Shown: positions 62,581-64,000 of the stretch, one piece after another
How the letters are laid out: each line of letters starts with the position of its first letter
Numbering within the stretch: position 1 is the stretch's first letter
Source: a virus
Direction: 5' to 3' (one strand)
DNA: 64,000 nt
IMG/VR virus record: IMGVR_UViG_3300050821_003463
Coordinates: 1-64,000 of that record
Translations under genes and position numbers: made by a program
Notes under the pieces: generated by a model
Database searches by the model: none
The model's input: the letters and a program-made list of their open reading frames with translations, nothing else
What the model was told of the DNA's origin: nothing

Positions 62581-63179
62581 TAGAAACCCCTTTGATTGAC
62601 TGTGAGGTGCGCCACTGCCGCCGACGCCTTCTCCTGTGCCTCGACTTCACTGGAAGCGATGATCCGATTGACGCCAGTCACCTGCGTGCGCGCGCCAGCC
62701 GCACCGTTATCATACACAACACCGTCAACCATAGCAAACGCGTGATTGTTCGACCAGAGCAGCCAACGGCCCGTGCGATGTGTCCTGACGAATTCTGCGA
62801 GCGTCGCATAGCGTGCGCGAGTGTAGCGCGTGCGCTGTCCGTATGAGTTCACAGAGACGCGCGACGTTGTGCCCACCTGCGACGCGGGCTGAACGAAGGC
62901 GCGGAAGCCGAAGATGCACTCGCCTGTCGTGGCGATATCGCGCATGATTAAATTGACACTCATCGTCGCCTTTTTCGGCTTGCGACCGAAGCGCTTGGCA
63001 ACGTAGGTATGCGCGTCCCTGTATGGCACGCCTGTCACTGCCTGCACTGCCTTGACAAAGCAGTCGTTCGTCTCATACTCGAAGCCCTCGTCTCTGGTCT
63101 TCATCGCGACGGCCTTGACGCCCGACCTGCTCAGCTTCGTGTGCTCTGTCTTGATCCGTTCGTACTCTGCGTTTGGCAT
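62580..63179 (-). CDS. Papain-like Cys-His peptidase candidate
   Basis: A 199-residue protein. ETNDCFVKAVQAVTGVPYRD carries a Cys at the start of a helix, and WLLWSNNHAFAMVDGVVYDN the matching His, then VDG...DN as in papain-like phage peptidases. The Cys-to-His spacing of about 120 residues is normal for the fold. Third member of this kind within 12 kb (with 51563-51982 and 61211-61624). Possibly a protease or deubiquitinase-like enzyme; activity unproven. Confidence 0.6.
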   Translation of the reverse strand: MPNAEYERIKTEHTKLSRSGVKAVAMKTRDEGFEYETNDCFVKAVQAVTGVPYRDAHTYVAKRFGRKPKKATMSVNLIMRDIATTGECIFGFRAFVQPASQVGTTSRVSVNSYGQRTRYTRARYATLAEFVRTHRTGRWLLWSNNHAFAMVDGVVYDNGAAGARTQVTGVNRIIASSEVEAQEKASAAVAHLTVNQRGF

Positions 63180-63227
63180 GTACCCAGGATAGGTGAGCGC
63201 GCGAGATAGCGCAAGAGCACTAAGGTG

Positions 63228-63527
63228 CTATGCCTTTCGTTCTAGTAGCGGATGGCAATTTAGGCAGACCCACAACAGGTTGTTAAGTCCATTGAAATCA
63301 TCAACATCTAAGCGACGGTGATGTACGTGCCCTGGTCCTTCGATTATCTTGAAACACGATTGACACATGCCGTCCGCGCGTCCGACCACTTTTGCATACA
63401 CTAACGGCTGTGGCTTAATCAACTGTTGAGCGCGTTGACGTGATATACCGAGTTGCTCTCCAATCTGCGTGTATGTAAAACCGGTCTTTTTCAACCTTAC
63501 TGCTCGCTGCCTTTGCGTTTCGTCCAT
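63228..63527 (-). CDS. HTH-HNH endonuclease-like protein
   Basis: A 99-residue protein from ATG 63527; GGGAGG lies upstream. The N-terminal half is a homeodomain-like HTH (FTYTQIGEQLGISRQRAQQL). The C-terminal half is an HNH fold: CQSCFKIIEGPGHVHH, RRLDVDDFNGLNNLLWVCLN, CH. A sigma70-like promoter lies just upstream (63546-63574), so the transcript is nearly leaderless. Small, self-contained; could be a homing nuclease or an early regulator. Confidence 0.75.
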   Translation of the reverse strand: MDETQRQRAVRLKKTGFTYTQIGEQLGISRQRAQQLIKPQPLVYAKVVGRADGMCQSCFKIIEGPGHVHHRRLDVDDFNGLNNLLWVCLNCHPLLERKA

Positions 63528-63545
63528 GATATCCTCCCAACTATT

Positions 63546-63574
63546 ACAATAGCACAACTGTGCCATAGAGTCAA
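63546..63574 (-). promoter_or_regulatory. Sigma70-like promoter
   Basis: On the - strand TTGACT (63574-63569), 17 bases, then TATTGT (63551-63546), 19 bases upstream of the HTH-HNH gene. Confidence 0.6.
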
Positions 63575-63589
63575 CCGATAGGCTGTGAC

Positions 63590-63964
63590 CTATCGCGCAC
63601 GGCGCGCACGATAGACTGTGACCTTTCGGTGCCATTTACATTGTACACGGGCTGTGAACCAATTCGGGCGTTCACTACCTGCGCCTCCATGATGCATGAA
63701 CAAGGGGTACTCACAGTGAGCACAGGCGTACAGATTGAGCACAGCGTCGTGGCCTGGATAACTATCATGGACACGACTAGCGCAGCGAATACAAGGCGAA
63801 AGCCAGTCACCACGCGTAGCACAGTCGGTGACATGGCACAGCGAATCAAAGGCGAAAGTGTCACCGTACGCAGTACACTGCAATCCCAGGGTCGGGACGT
63901 TAAGGCGAATGCGGGGCAATTCGGGCAAACCGTGCCTGAGCCAGTGAGCATGATAGGGAGACAC
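63590..63964 (-). CDS. Cys/His-rich hypothetical protein
   Basis: A 124-residue reading from a GTG at 63964. Several Cys/His clusters (LCHVTDCATRGDWLSPCIRC, then YACAHCEYPLFMHHGG) could bind zinc. The frame crosses a direct repeat at 63785-63857 and no clear ribosome site was seen. Also uncertain because it lies near the window edge and the promoter of the next gene. Confidence 0.4.
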   Translation of the reverse strand: MSPYHAHWLRHGLPELPRIRLNVPTLGLQCTAYGDTFAFDSLCHVTDCATRGDWLSPCIRCASRVHDSYPGHDAVLNLYACAHCEYPLFMHHGGAGSERPNWFTARVQCKWHRKVTVYRARRAR

Positions 63965-64000
63965 TCAAGAGAGAATAGGAAGCGAAGGACAGCGAAGGAC
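63785..64000 (+). repeat. GCGAA iteron-like repeats
   Basis: GCGAA recurs at 63785, 63796, 63841, 63852, 63905, 63982 and 63992. Two 19-base copies of AGCGAAT-x-CAA-x-GGCGAAAG occur 56 bases apart, not a multiple of three, so they repeat at DNA level. The last 20 bases are a perfect tandem AGCGAAGGAC x2. May be part of an origin, terminal repeat or regulator site that continues past the window. Confidence 0.45.

Noticed and set aside
1-64000. Capsid, portal, terminase, DNA polymerase, PurZ and repressor genes.
   Set aside because: Looked for and not seen. Several expected phage genes must lie outside the window, so no complete life-cycle or family claim is made.

Overview
The window is part of a tailed double-stranded DNA bacteriophage genome. 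Genes are densely packed, stop/start overlaps are very common, phage tRNAs are present, a block of virion proteins lies on the + strand, and the - strand carries replication, nuclease, chaperone and many small hypothetical genes. The virion set has a long nozzle/stabilisation-like protein, paired tail or adaptor-like proteins, two Ala/Pro-rich ejection-type proteins and one 1740-residue ejection-type protein. This fits a short-tailed (podovirus-like) particle. No terminase, portal, major capsid protein or DNA polymerase is visible, so the genome extends beyond the window, most likely before base 1 and after base 64000. The host cannot be named from the sequence. Sigma70-like promoters and a lipoprotein next to a one-span membrane protein (spanin-like) suggest a Gram-negative host.

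Layout. 1-20.3 kb (+): virion genes for tail/adaptor, decoration and ejection proteins, interrupted by a minimised GIY-YIG endonuclease remnant (10.47 kb). 20.3-28.9 kb (+): a hairpin/promoter cassette, tRNA-Tyr, a broken tRNA/NUMOD3 junction, a first lysis-like cassette (hydrolase, holin-like and membrane proteins), a metallophosphoesterase-like protein, a nucleotide-metabolism pair (deoxyribosyltransferase-like and DUF5664-like), tRNA-Asn and tRNA-Ala, two odd tRNA-like structures and accessory fibre-like proteins. A strong terminator at 28.93-28.97 kb separates the two convergent arms. 29-32.3 kb (-): a second lysis-like cassette (GH108 endolysin, lipoprotein, membrane proteins) plus a very small kinase-fold protein. 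33-48.8 kb (-): RecA, HNH and endonuclease VII-type nucleases, an SF2 helicase, a ClpB-type AAA+ ATPase, a GroES-like co-chaperonin, RNA ligase, a Cas4/RecB-like nuclease, a nucleotidyltransferase, an exported muramidase-like protein and a minimal tyrosine recombinase. 48.8-64 kb (-): many small genes, including zinc ribbons and one-span membrane peptides. Embedded among them are a SWIM zinc-finger protein, DUF1257 and DUF2997 proteins, a Ycf46-like AAA ATPase and its likely partner, three Cys/His hydrolase-like proteins and a structured leader RNA candidate.

Regulation. Several - strand promoters have the form TTGACA-N17-TAGTAT or a close variant (48.78, 49.68, 61.15, 63.56, 44.2 kb). Two + strand promoters (20.35 and 21.92 kb) have the same spacing. 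The phage therefore probably relies on host sigma70 polymerase for these units.

The most unusual system is spread over 49.7-58.8 kb. Four proteins (DUF4177-like, SWIM zinc finger, a DUF3150-like candidate and the Ycf46-like AAA ATPase) end in the same C-terminal tag, Gly-Arg-[Lys/His]-[Phe/Met]-Arg. The tag is written with different codons in each gene. Together with the DUF1257/DUF2997 pair this suggests one undescribed phage complex or one shared sorting or processing signal.
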